This document shows, piece after piece, positions 33,346 through 43,711 of a stretch of 64,000 nucleotides of DNA. Position 1 is the stretch's first letter. Every line of letters begins with the position of its first letter. Below the pieces are notes generated by a model. The model saw nothing but the letters and a program-made list of their open reading frames with translations. It was not told the origin of the DNA and did no database searches. The DNA is from Bolinopsis microptera (Eukaryota; Ctenophora; Tentaculata; Lobata; Bolinopsidae), in assembly GCF_026151205.1 (NCBI RefSeq), contig NC_087084.1:4271538-4335537 (forward strand), given 5' to 3'. The position numbers and the translations under genes are program-made.

Positions 33346-33930
33346 TTTAAGTATCATACAATATGATGTTTGCCTCTAGAAAGATGTAAGATTAAAATTA
33401 TTTAGTCGCAAAATTAATCGCAAGATGGTGATTGTAGACCCGCTTATTTAGTCTTTAGAGGATGGCAGAATGATGTAGAGCATGGACTTTCTGCTAGTTA
33501 TCATTCGCCGATGATATTTGAAACGTTTAGGAAAGAGCCCGGCCATGAAAGTATGTAAAAATAGTATAAGCTTCGTTTTTCATGTATTTTGGACGCTGAT
33601 TCCGAATTACCTGCTATTATTTAAATATATAGGGTTGCTATAAATGTATAGGGTTGAAACGCTCGCCCAAGAAGTTATCGGCAAAAACTGTTTTGGTCAC
33701 ACGACAGGCTTGTAAAACACGAATTACGGTCATTATAGTGATCAACTTCGGGGTCATGGTTACTGGATAGGATTAGGGGTTATAAAACCGCTGCAAATAA
33801 ACAAATTCATTTAATTCACGTGATAGCACTCTGGCGAGTTAATTAGTAAACTTGTATTATGTACTTTTCTCAATCTTCAGTTGTTGATATTTCGTTTAAA
33901 GTTAAACATCGATTTTTCTAACAATGTAGA

Positions 33931-33997
33931 ATGGCAGACATGCGGAATCTTCAAACGAAGTTAATATTCCTACAAATCATCTCGCTATCTCTATGTG
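33931..33997 (+). CDS. Exon 1 of the FA-GCC2/GCC3-CCP gene: signal peptide
   Basis: The ATG at 33931 opens MADMRNLQTKLIFLQIISLS, then LCG, a basic N-region plus hydrophobic core fitting a secretory signal. The exon stops at TGTG|GTAAGC in phase 1, the phase of all later exons, and the following bases are non-coding. An internal ATG three codons later is an equally possible start. Assignment to the exons from 41138 onward rests on strand, phase and the absence of a competing first exon; the intervening intron would be 7.1 kb. Confidence 0.6.
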
Positions 33998-34927
33998 GTA
34001 AGCTACGTGACATGTGCATGCATGAGCTGCTATTTTACTTATCATTGATCAAAAATAGATCGATAATTTATCGTTATAGAAAATAGAAATAGTATCATTT
34101 GTACCCGGTGAAATGAGATAATTATAGTATTAAACATTTTACACCAACACCAAAAATTGGGTAGATTGGACCATCGACCGTATCTCCTTTTTCCAGACAC
34201 AAAGGAAGTAGATCAATTTAAGTTACTGGTCTCAAATGTATGCAAAATGATACCGGGAATGTAATCGGTCGCTTGATTTCCCCATTCATTCACGGCCTGC
34301 AAATTGTAACGAATTTAGGTTAACTAAATTAATGAAACTCAGTAGAAATCTTTTTGAGCTGCTTTCGGGCTGATACTTAGTGTACGTCGGGATAAGAGCT
34401 ATAGGTAGTGTGTCCAATGGGGTGAAGTTTATCCAGTAGAAGTGCAAGTGTCGAAAGTATTATTTTTGAATTGACCACAGGGTGACAGGGATCAAACAGA
34501 AAAGAATCAAGACCTAAATGATAACATTGAAAATCCATCTGGTGTCACTACAATAAGTTCAAATTATTTAATTCTCGGTAATTCACTCCTCTGTTTGCTT
34601 CATGCTAAATCTAACAGCTGAAACAAACAGGGGTCTGACTTTGAGTTAACAACTTATACTCAAAGCGGCATTTTCTAGATGTCTCAGCCAACATATCATA
34701 GACTTAATTAGGCCCCTTCCAGCCATTGCCACTGCGAATTTAACCTAAAACCTGCCCAGTTAATAGCGAAGACTGCGAAATTACCACTCCTGCCTAGTAA
34801 TCTAATTTACCCTGTCCAGATCAGCAGTATATTACACTAAATCCGCAGGTTTTCTCTTAATTTTTTATGTCAAAACCTGCCTAATTAACTAGTGATCCTG
34901 CATCAACAGCGCAGGTATTTGTTATTT

Positions 34928-35180
34928 GGCAGGTTTTCTATTAACTTGGCAGGATTTGCTATAAAATTATCAATCCTTTCCGGATGGATTACGGCAGTGA
35001 TAAAGTTAAATCGGCAGGTTTTCCATTAACTTGGCAGGATTTTTTATAAAATTATCAATCCTTGCCGGATAGATTACGGCAGTGATAAAGTTAAATCGGC
35101 AGGTTTTCCATTAACTTTGCAGGATTTGTTATAAAATTATCAATCCATGCCAAATAGATTATAATGCTATAATCTTATTA
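34928..35180 (+). repeat. ~85-bp tandem subrepeats in the TIR element
   Basis: Three units start near 34928, 35012 and 35097 with GGCAGGTTTTC followed by (T/C)ATTAACTT and ATAAAATTATCAATCC. The other end of the element (38180-38320) has looser relatives. Confidence 0.75.
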
Positions 35181-35418
35181 TGGCAGCGTTAAATTTATAA
35201 ATTGGCAGGTTTCTTTTATCTTTCTTTTAAGTTCTTAAGTTATTTGGAATTTTGCTTATTTGGCACCAAAACTAAAAGTCCATAAAACCAAGTTGATTAG
35301 CGCAGTCAAGAAATTGGCCGGAGTTGATAAAAAGCTGACAACCATGGCACTGAATCTCCAAATGAGAGGTATAGTACGCTATATACTTATATAGTACGGT
35401 ACCGCAACAATTGACCCC

Positions 35419-35419
35419 C

Positions 35420-35471
<52 letters not shown>
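35419..35471. repeat. Poly-C tract (~50 bp)
   Basis: An almost uninterrupted C run. It is bordered by repeated CAATTGACCCCC / CCCCCGACAATTGACC motifs that recur inverted beside a poly-G at 36878-36905. The true length is uncertain because such runs assemble poorly. Confidence 0.8.
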
Positions 35472-35475
<4 letters not shown>

Positions 35476-35545
35476 ACAAATGAACCCCTGATGCAATCTA
35501 CCCCCGACAATTGACCCCCATGTAATTACACTGGGGTCAATTCAA

Positions 35546-35788
35546 GGTTAGGGTCAGGGTTATGGTCAGGGTTATGGTCAGGGTTATGGTCAGGGTTATG
35601 GTCAGGGTTAGGGTCAGGGTTAGGGTCAGGGTTAGGGTCAGGGTTAGGGTCAGGGTTAGGGTCAGGGTTAGGGTCAGGGTTAGGGTCAGGGTTAGGGTCA
35701 GGGTTAGGGTCAGGGTTAGGGTCAGGGTTAGGGTCAGGGTTAGGGTCAGGGTCAGGGTTAGGGTCAGGGTTAGGGTCAGGGTTAGGGT
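35546..35788 (+). repeat. 12-bp telomere-like minisatellite (AGGGTTAGGGTC)n
   Basis: About 20 units of AGGGTTAGGGTC, the first few reading AGGGTTATGGTC. Each unit contains a TTAGGG hexamer, the common animal telomere repeat, alternating with TCAGGG. The open frames across it (Val-Arg or Pro-Asp-Pro-Asn repeats) are artefacts of the 12-bp period. Its internal position makes it an interstitial minisatellite, not a chromosome end. Confidence 0.9.
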
Positions 35789-35793
35789 TACTG

Positions 35794-36838
35794 GGTAACA
35801 CGACTCCTGTCAGCGACATCTGTCCGACAGCGACATCTGTCCGACTCAGGGTACCAGAAAAAACGACATTTGTCCGAAATTGTGATCTGATTTCAATACA
35901 ACACATTTCCAATTAGAGACGTGATCTGAACTGTTAATTTGAATACGTAACATTGCCAATTTGAGATATGATCTGAGCCATAGTGTACTACTAGTTTATT
36001 TTCGACCTAGGCAGGCAGGCATGAAGCAACTGCGTTGTGAATGGCGAGCTCGTAGTCCATGAGAATGTATTGTGGTTGGTAGCCCCAAGGCCTCAGAAGC
36101 CCAGGTGTCTATCTCCTCGAACATGTTGCGGTAGAGGGTCGTCGATTTTCCAGGAATGAGTCCTTAGAAGAGGGGGAGGTGCCAGCCGTCAGGGAAGAGT
36201 CCGTGGACTGTGAAGAGCTGATGGAAGAGATTAGGTGCGGATTTGAAGGTACCGTTGGGCGTTGACTACGCAATGCTCCGCGTCCACCATATGATCTGCG
36301 TTCTTAGGAGTCCCCCAAAGGAATGATCGACGAGTCTGTTCGTCCCATCCAGAGTCCCAGAGCATCATTGGACTGTTGTCGGTAGAGAGGATTTAGTTTG
36401 CAGGAATGGATAGCGTTTCCAGATCTCTCGGGTCTGTTTGCTGCAGATCTGGGTCTGTTTACTGAAGATTGGTTGCCATTGTGGATTGCGATAACTGATC
36501 TCCATACGGCTGCTATCCTATATGTACTCATGTAGGCTGTGTCCTGTGATGTGATCGACAGCTTGTTAGTGTACGGCTAGCACAATTCTGTCCTTAAATA
36601 GTCAATCACGTATCGATGGATCAGATCTCAATGGATCAAATCAGCATTCGAACAATGGGAGCAACGTCACGAAATTACCCGTGAGTTTGTGAAATACGAA
36701 TGTGAACCGAAATTACAATATGATCCAAAATTCGGACAGATGTCGCCAAAAACGACTCCTGTCCGACAGCGAAATCTGTCCGAAATCCCCAATTCGGCTG
36801 TCGGACAGATGTCGCTGTCGGACAGATGTCGCCCAATC
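35794..36838. mobile_element. Mutator-like (MULE) element, degenerate, 9-bp TSD
   Basis: Flanked by GGGTTACTG at 35785-35793 and 36839-36847. The ends carry inverted copies of GCGACATCTGTCCGACAG, repeated two to three times at each end. The interior encodes a MULE transposase relic on the minus strand. A 9-bp duplication plus such a transposase are hallmarks of Mutator-like elements. It landed in the telomere-like minisatellite, whose remainder (GTTAGGGTTAG) continues after the right TSD. Confidence 0.8.
36040..36531 (-). pseudogene. MULE transposase fragment
   Basis: Reading minus, the frame from 36531 ends near DALGLWMGRTDSS. After a gap comes MVD, a ~28-bp insertion, then GTFKSAPNLFHQLFTVHG, an in-frame stop, and GLIPGKSTTLYRNMFEEID. 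The D-G-T-F block with a following Q-L-F-T-V-H is the MULE transposase domain around the first catalytic Asp. Later catalytic residues are absent. Clearly non-functional. Confidence 0.75.
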
Positions 36839-37327
36839 GGGTTACTGTTAGGGTTAGTATAATAAATATATTTGTTTGGTCAATTGTCGGGGGGGGGGGG
36901 GGGGGTCAATTTTCAAGTATTATATCACTTGCACCGTTTAGCTCCACGTGGTTTCTTAAGCTTAAATACTTAACTGTCCTGTCAAGATAAAGTAAATCAC
37001 TATCACCTCTCATTCTTAATAAGTTAGTAAGCAAGCATCTGATCATTTTAAAACAGTCACCTCCCAATTTAGCAAGTTCTTACATCTATATTACAGTCTA
37101 CACCCTTCAATAATGAGATAATATGTTTGGCCGGTAGAGGGTCCGCAGTAGTCCCATTACAGCATTACCTCATTACCTTAGCATTGCTGTACAGTGTACA
37201 ACTACTATAAGAGTATAAGATATACATCCTTCACCAAAACTGGTTTGTCCGCTTTCTATTACTAATTTTCCGCTGAAAGTGCCACATCAGTGATCAATTA
37301 ATATTGGTAAATAGCAATAATTTGAGT

Positions 37328-37374
37328 TATAGGTTGACCTCCCACTTAGAGCATATGTGGGAGGTCAACCTATA
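37328..37374. repeat. Perfect 18-bp inverted repeat (11-nt loop)
   Basis: 37328-37345 (TATAGGTTGACCTCCCAC) is exactly reverse-complementary to 37357-37374. It lies inside the 3.7-kb TIR element. Confidence 0.85.
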
Positions 37375-38406
37375 AATTATAGTACGAGCTATTTCCAATT
37401 CGTGAATACGAATTTCGATTAAGGTCCAACTTATTAAGTGTCACTTTAACGTGTGACAAATTTCCGATCAAATATCTCATAATCTGAAAATAACTGCATA
37501 TTTAGAACTATTATATTAATTGTAATTGAAGATTCTTTCAGAATCACTTCATTCACTAAATCTTACAATGTGAACAATGAACAGGTAGAGGCACTGCAAC
37601 TGAAAAAGTGCTGTCCTCACTACTTAAGAACATAGCAATCTAATCTAAAAGCAACCTAAGAACTGAAGTTAAGCAAACAGTTATTTTCCAATAATCGGTT
37701 TTTATACATATATATATAGTACTTTTATACTCAAACTTATCATAGACCCCGTGTTGGTAACAGTGGATAATATGCAGTGGCGAAACGTACCTAAGAGGCC
37801 GCAGCTGCACCCCCCCCCCATCCCCTTCCGCATAGCAGGGGTTGCCGGAGTGTCGGGCGGTCGTTTCGCCACTGACAAGTGACTGCATGTATAAAAGTAT
37901 AAACTATAGAGCCATGTAGGCATGTAGCATTCTGTACTTCTGTAGCTTTGCACAAACCAAGTCTCAGTCCTACACCCTACCTAGTAATAAGGTTATACGA
38001 TCATTACAGTATTCCACATTGTACACTCAAATTATCCAAAACCCCTGCCAATATAAGTTTAATCACGCCACAAGTTGATTCAAATTATCTCAACTTACGC
38101 AGGATTTGCGTTAAATCTGCAGCATTCGACTTTATATTTAACGGAAAACCTGCGAAAATAGAGCAAACCTGCCGAGAGTAGGTGAAAGGTGAGGCAGGTT
38201 TTGTGTTAATTTTGCAGGCTTTTCTATAAATCAACAACTCGATTAAATAATTACGTGAGATAAATCTCTGCACGAATACGATAAATAGGCAGGTTTTCGG
38301 TTAATTTTGCAGGAATCATTTTAAGACTTCAAATTGATTATCAGTCTTAATGTAAAACCTGCCAAATTAGGTGGCAGGTGGCAATGGCTGGAAGGGGCCT
38401 TTAATT

Positions 38407-39100
38407 ACTGTGGCTTGTGTAGTTACATTATCTGATTGGACATACATCTATTGTTAAATAAGTGTTTTATTTAAATATAGCTTAAAACTAAGATCTTTGT
38501 ACTTATAGTGACTTCCGTCAATACAATTAACGCTCTAGGGAAAATACTTTGCTGTTTTTCAGCATTGTAACAGTCTGTATGCTTTGATCTTTCGCAAATA
38601 CAACAAGGTGTAAAGTTCTAAAATATTGGATTATAAAAGATAGCATAGTATGTCGTTGTAAGAAAAATGTTTTACAGAGCTGGTCGCATAAATACTGCTG
38701 CTTATCGAGTGACGGCAAGGCACCTAACAGGCAGCGAAGTAATCAGGAAATGAAGTAATCAGGAAAAATTTGAATTACAAGGTTCCTGCTAACCGGATAA
38801 CAGGTTAATTCAAATGATTACATAATATACTGATTAAAAGTTTACCATAATAATATTTATGCGATGTATCGCACAATAAATTTGGTTACAAACTTTTTGG
38901 TATTACCATAATTTTAGTCACAAATTTCTCAAATTTGTATACTAATTACTACCTATGGGAAAAGGAAGTAAGAGCCAACTATGACTGTTGTCACGAGTAA
39001 AGGCACGGCCTCTTAACACACTGTGCCATTTGTCATGATTTTAGGCTCGATCTCTAAACATACTATGATAATTGGGACGAAAATAGTAAAATGTGAGTGC
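38407..39100. other. Intronic stretch, nothing recognised
   Basis: AT-rich sequence with no supported ORF, repeat or RNA gene. Confidence 0.4.
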
Positions 39101-39104
39101 TGCC

Positions 39105-39300
39105 AAGTCGGCCGGGTGGATTAGTGGTTTTAATACATTTACTTCCCACGCGGACGACTGGGTTTCGATTCCTAGTGGGGACCAATCTGGTTCCCAGTGG
39201 TGACCAATTCGGTCGGATGCAGTTCGGCCACCAAACCATGGTTTGATGCTTTCATTAGAACTTCTATTCGCAAAAAACTTTTGGCGGAAAAAAAGTTTTT
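39105..39300 (+). repeat. tRNA-derived SINE or tRNA pseudogene
   Basis: 39108-39185 resembles a tRNA: an A-box-like GTGGATTAGTGG and a B-box-like GGTTTCGATTCC separated by about 40 bp. The B box has one extra T and the acceptor stem does not pair convincingly. It is followed by ~100 bp of unrelated sequence ending in A/T runs, as in tRNA-derived SINEs. Confidence 0.45.
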
Positions 39301-39443
39301 TCAAAAACTACCTATACTACCTTTGTCCTTTTCCAGTGTTTCAAGAAATTCCGAAACATTTTTATGATTTTTGGTTACTTGCTAATTAGTAACTATCCAA
39401 TTATCTAATTGTCTGACATGAACATTTGTCTTACACAAGTTTT

Positions 39444-39570
39444 TCTCGTCGATATGATAATTACCCTTTATTAATTCGTATCCTTCCACAGCTGAAGATA
39501 TTTGACAAACAAGAAAGGAGGTAAAAAGTAGCAAAAAGTGGCAAAAAGTGGCCTTAAGACACGTTGACAA
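39444..39570 (-). CDS. Possible signal-peptide exon on minus (weak)
   Basis: A minus frame reads CHFLLLFTSFLVCQISSAVE, a good hydrophobic signal core with a cleavage-like SSAVE end, then YELIKGNYHIDEKNL. A GTAAGA donor follows in phase 1. Against it, the frame has no ATG (it opens at TTG with a stop upstream), and no partner exon is visible. It may be a relic first exon of another secreted modular protein. Confidence 0.25.
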
Positions 39571-41137
39571 TTTTGGAAATGTTGGCCACCCGAATAAAAC
39601 TTAAAATTGAACTCAAAAACGTCATAAATCCTTTGGAAGCTTCTTCTGTCTGCAGATCGATTTTTTTAGATCTGTCTGTACTATAGTACTATCTTTGCAC
39701 TCTGCACTGCTAATGTCCATATCACGCAAAATATTGACCTCATTAGGTAATCGTGACGTCACGTTATCCATGACAGTTGGCACAAGTACTGAATAGACTG
39801 TGCCTGCAGTCACGTCAGGCACGGATTATCAGCTAGGTACGGCTTTTGAAAAGCAGAGTGCCTGAGGAGTTGTCACGTATCCTTGGCACGCCCTATAAAC
39901 ACACTACGTACATATGGTCATTACATCTGACCGCACCATGACAATAGTCATGGTGACAACAGTCATAGTATGGTCCGGCCCTTAAATTCTGAGAATAAAC
40001 TATGGGCGACATTCATACAATTCCTTTACAATTTTGCTAGAACACAGGGATCATGAAGTGTCCCCGACTTAATCGTCAAAACATTTCACATATACTATCA
40101 CATAGAAACACTAATATAGGAATAGGGCTCGGAATTCCCAGATTCGTAACTTAATTATGTCGCGTGAAATCGATACTGGAATATCGCCCTATTTTGTTGG
40201 ATTGCGGCTAACTGTCAGACACCGCAATAGAAACAGTGTTAAAATGCACATTTTTATTCATGTGCTGTGGCGCCAATTTAATTGATAAAATCTTCAAATT
40301 AACGACACTTGATAGATTTGACTTTTATCTTTCGAAAATTGTGGTTGTATAATGTGCATAATATACACAAGCATCAAATAATTGTCTTATAAATTTACTA
40401 GTAAAAGCTCTTACGGGCATTTTCTGCTCGATACGCTAGGGACTCCACATACATCTTTCTAGACGTACTTTTGACCGTAGAATCGATTAAACGTGGTTTT
40501 GAAATGATAAGTCTGAGTTTCCCCAGTTAAAATCGCAAAAAAACGATTTTTGGGCCAAAAATATGCCAAAAAACCATGTTTTTTGAATTTTTGAGCAAGT
40601 TAATTTCGTTGGCATATCAGCAAAATGTGCATGAAGATAGCTAAAAACACAGCCGCACATGATGGCATTAAAATTAAGCTATTATTCCAGGATTTCGTGC
40701 TACATTCAAGTTCCATGAAGTGAGCTGCCTTTAATTGCTTGTAGGAACTAGATTAATCGCTGTACACCAAATTTAGGAAGATATGTGAAATATAATGGTT
40801 TATACCTGATGGTAATCTTGTCGGTTCAAAAAAATAACCAACAGAAAACTTGTTATGGACGATTAAAATCAGGTGTTTTTACACATGTCGTATATGCTAT
40901 CCTGTCACCTAGCCGCAACTTGGAAAAATGTAATTGATATGCCCCATATTATCTCAGCTTGTGAAGCAATTACGACGGAGCTATTTTGGGATTGCGGCAG
41001 AATTACCAAGCCTAGCTCACTACCCAAGTTTCGAGTATTTTTGAAGAATTCGCAAATGTACACTTCATGATCTCTTTAAATTCATGATATTCATTAATCG
41101 TTGCTCAGTAGTCATGAATTAAACATACAATTAACAG
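39571..41137. other. Remainder of intron 1
   Basis: No recognised domain or RNA. Small ORFs (for example 40873-41070) have no splice-consistent edges or familiar motifs. Confidence 0.4.
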
Positions 41138-41575
41138 GTTGGTTACCAGTGATACGTGAGGTGGAAATAGAGTGGGATCTTCAGTCGACACCTTTAGAAA
41201 TTAAAACTAATAGTGTGCTGGGGAGTGGCGATAAGGTGGTAGTGGACTTCTACTCTGCTGGGGGAGCATATGCAGGAAGAGTCGGGCTCTGGTTCACCTC
41301 TACTCCGGGATACTTAATCAACTGGTGCGGCATGTCCTACACTAACCTCCCTGTTAATCTCCCCTCTCCTACTGACAAGGTGTGGCGTATCACTCTAACC
41401 AGAACTGCAGGTGTTAGAGTAGTGATACACTGTAACGAGGTAGAGGTGCTCAACATACTGCTCTCTCAAGCAACGTGTAGTAACAGTGACTGGAGCACGA
41501 TCTGGATCTGGGACGTAGCAAAGATAATGTTCCATCCCGCCGACACAGCATCTGATTACTACGCAACACAACCAG
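41138..41575 (+). CDS. FA-like extracellular domain exon
   Basis: 438-nt phase 1-1 exon with acceptor TTAACAG ending at 41137 and donor CCAG|GTGACT after 41575. The 146-residue product is homologous to the minus-gene FA exon: SVLGSGDKVVVDFYSAGG, a Trp-Cys pair near the middle, TDKVWRITLTRT, VRVVIHCNEVEVLNILL, then Cys-SNSDW and a final DTASDYY. Three Cys are shared in position with the other copy. The family is usually labelled farnesoic-acid-O-methyltransferase-like. With a signal peptide upstream and Cys-rich modules downstream it acts outside the cell; the ligand is unknown. Confidence 0.75.
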
Positions 41576-42688
41576 GTGACTAATAACAACAAGCATTGGT
41601 TTAACAAACAATAACTTTAATTTACAAATAAGCCAACTTGCTGATTCTCTCGTAAGCTCGTGATTACGTGTTTTCTGTCTAAATTTCAAGTATGCCATTT
41701 AGTTATTTAACATAAACACATATATTATAGAATATGGGATATAAGATAGTTAGTACATATTGTTATTTATAACTGAATAAAGTGGTCATCATTTTATCAA
41801 TTACTATTTTACGAATGAGATAAAGTCAGATTCTTCCAGATTGCAAAATGGCTAACTATAATTTAGAAATATTGCATATTTTGTAGTAGACATCATGGAG
41901 ACAAGCCATTTTCAGCTACTAAAGGTTGAAACAATTATCAATTGTAAACTGACGTTTTTACAAAATATCTTGAACATAAGCAGTAAGGTATTTTACCAAA
42001 CAAACTCAAAACTTTTTTGGTTCAATATTTATTTTGCAGAGTTTACACAATTTGTGCATCGTGCAATGGGCATTGCTTCATAGTTTGTTGATGAGGCGAA
42101 TTTTTAGCGTTAATCCTTATGACTTATAACAATTTGAATTAGTATTGTGCTTAGAACCAAGAAAGAAAATTTGTGGTACAAAATTACAAGAATCGTAAGA
42201 GTCTGGGTGGCAATAATTTCTTCGAAAAACCGTGGAATATGTGGATATTTAATTTTTCACATTTCTACTATAATTCAGAGAATTCCCTTTGTACACTGTA
42301 CGTACGACCGCCCACGTGCAAATTAGATGAAAAATATGACTTTGCTTAGTAACTGCATGGTAACGAGGGTTATTAAGTTATTACACGCACGTGCACTTGC
42401 AATGATTGTTTTAACGTCATTTTGATCAGTTTTGTTGATAATACGATTTGTTTAGTACGAGCAACATTTTAATTGGCTGTATCTTCAGTTGTGTAGGATA
42501 ATTTATGACACAATTTAAACTTACTAACACAAAATACTATTAGCTTTCTCCCTTTGACCACGGGTTTTCTAGTATTGTTATAAATCTAATGTTATTGTAA
42601 CACATCTTAACTGCACTTAAATAGTTATATAATAACGATTTTCTTATCTTCCACTACGATTTGCCAATTTTAGATTTATTAATTCCAG
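41576..42688 (+). other. Intron 2 with dispersed repeat A
   Basis: No coding signal. Contains repeat family A (42300-42590) and the first copy of the duplicated intron segment that precedes GCC2/GCC3 exons (AAATTTGTGGTAC... at 42165-42265). Confidence 0.5.
42300..42590 (+). repeat. Dispersed repeat family A, copy 3
   Basis: CGACCGCCCACGTGCAAATT and TTTAGTACGAGCAACATTTT are shared with 18510-18745. Its tail (CCACGGGTTTT) also matches the copy at 33258. Confidence 0.65.
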
Positions 42689-42784
42689 AGCCGTGTGGAG
42701 AAGGAACATATCGGAATGATGCTATGACAAGCTGTGAGACATGTGACGCTGGATTGACACCAAACTCTGATAAAACAGCCTGTG
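42689..42784 (+). CDS. GCC2/GCC3 (ephrin-receptor-like) exon 1, short type
   Basis: 96-nt phase 1-1 exon between ATTCCAG and TGTG|GTAAGA. It encodes a 32-residue Cys-rich unit with EPCGEGTYRNDAMTSCETC and ends at a Cys-Gly. The spacing C-x(13)-C-x2-C fits the GCC2_GCC3 / ephrin-receptor-like family, found in secreted and surface proteins. It is nearly identical to the exons at 42972 and 43712. Confidence 0.8.
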
Positions 42785-42971
42785 GTAAGATAACTTTGAA
42801 GCTTATTAAATTGAATATTATTGTTATGTTTTAAATTTGAATTAACTGTGCTATAGAATGAAAACCGAGGACATTGGTACTCACAATAACTTCTTGATAT
42901 TAATATACTTACATAGTAACGATTTTCTTATCTTCCACAAAAATTTGCCATTTGTAACATTATAATTGTAG

Positions 42972-43067
42972 AGCCGTGTGGAGAAAAATTATATCGGAAT
43001 GATGCTATGACAAGCTGTGAGACATGTGATGCTGGATTGACACCAAACTCTGACAAAACAGCCTGTG
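42972..43067 (+). CDS. GCC2/GCC3 exon 2, short type
   Basis: 96-nt phase 1-1 exon (acceptor ATTGTAG, donor TGTG|GTAAGA). It differs from exon 1 by a Gly-Thr to Lys-Leu change after the first Cys (EPCGEKLYRNDAMTSCETC). It arose by duplication of an exon with its flanking introns. Confidence 0.8.
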
Positions 43068-43231
43068 GTAAGATAACTTTAAAGCTTATATTTAATATTA
43101 TTGTTGTGTTTTAAATTTGAATTAATTGTGCTATAGAATGAAAACCCAGGATATTGGTACTCACAATAATTTCTTAATAATAATAAGGTAGTTCAAACGA
43201 ATTGCTGCTGAACGATTTCCCAATTCTTCAG

Positions 43232-43375
43232 AGCCATGTCCAGCTGGAAGCTACAAGAACATTGATATGAACACATGTAAAGAATGTTCTGATAACACGA
43301 TCAGTTCAGAAGGAGCAGCCTTGTGTACAGCTTGTGAACTTGGCCAGGAACAAAACTTAGGGAGAACAAAATGTG
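43232..43375 (+). CDS. GCC2/GCC3 exon 3, long type
   Basis: 144-nt phase 1-1 exon (acceptor TTCTTCAG, donor TGTG|GTAAGA). It encodes EPCPAGSYKNIDMNTCKEC then SSEGAALCTACELGQE, ending at KCG: one and a half GCC2/GCC3 units in 48 residues. It is paired with the near-identical exon at 43956. Confidence 0.85.
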
Positions 43376-43711
43376 GTAAGAATTGTTAACAAGAACCGAG
43401 CTGAGATGATTATATCTATATTATATAGATGGGCAAAGATAGGCTAAGGGTTAAGACGTGATAAGGATAAGGCGCCAGATAGGGCTTAGAATCAAGAAAG
43501 CAAATTTGTGGTACGGAAAGACAAGAACCGTAAGAGTCTTGGTGGTAATCATTCTATCTAAAAACCGTGGTTGTGTGGATATTTAATTTTTCACCTATTG
43601 TTTTAAATCTTATGTAATTGTTACACATCTGAAGTGTACTTAAATACTTATATAATAACGATTTTCTTATCTTCCACTACGATTTGCCAATTTTAAATTT
43701 ATTAATTCCAG

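Larger units (their letters stand above)
32371..33930. other. Intergenic stretch with repeats, upstream of the plus-strand gene
   Basis: Holds repeat family B (32685-32862), a poly-G run (about 33158-33181) and a partial family A repeat (33258-33345). No supported ORF. The last few hundred bases should include the promoter of the gene starting at 33931, but I see no reliable TATA or initiator signal. Confidence 0.5.
34710..38400. mobile_element. 3.7-kb non-autonomous TIR element with nested insertions
   Basis: Starts AGGCCCCTTCCAGCCATT (34710) and ends with the exact reverse complement (to 38400); the perfect TIR is 23 bp. It is flanked by TTAATT on both sides (34704-34709 and 38401-38406), a likely 6-bp target duplication. 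Both ends are rich in GGCAGGTTTT(C/G) subrepeats. No transposase of its own is visible; the only coding relic belongs to a nested MULE. It lies in intron 1 of the plus-strand gene. The superfamily is not assignable from these marks. Confidence 0.7.

Noticed and set aside
34928-35180. CRISPR-like regularly spaced repeats
   Set aside because: Units are ~85-bp tandem repeats without unique spacers, in an animal genome and inside a TIR element.
35546-35788. True telomere / chromosome end
   Set aside because: The array is internal, is a TTAGGG/TCAGGG alternation and lies within a transposon, with ordinary DNA on both sides.
35526-35912. ORFs with Val-Arg and Asn-Pro-Asp-Pro repeats
   Set aside because: Artefacts of the 12-bp telomere-like minisatellite.
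39105-39190. Functional tRNA gene
   Set aside because: The B box has an extra base and no convincing acceptor-stem pairing is visible.
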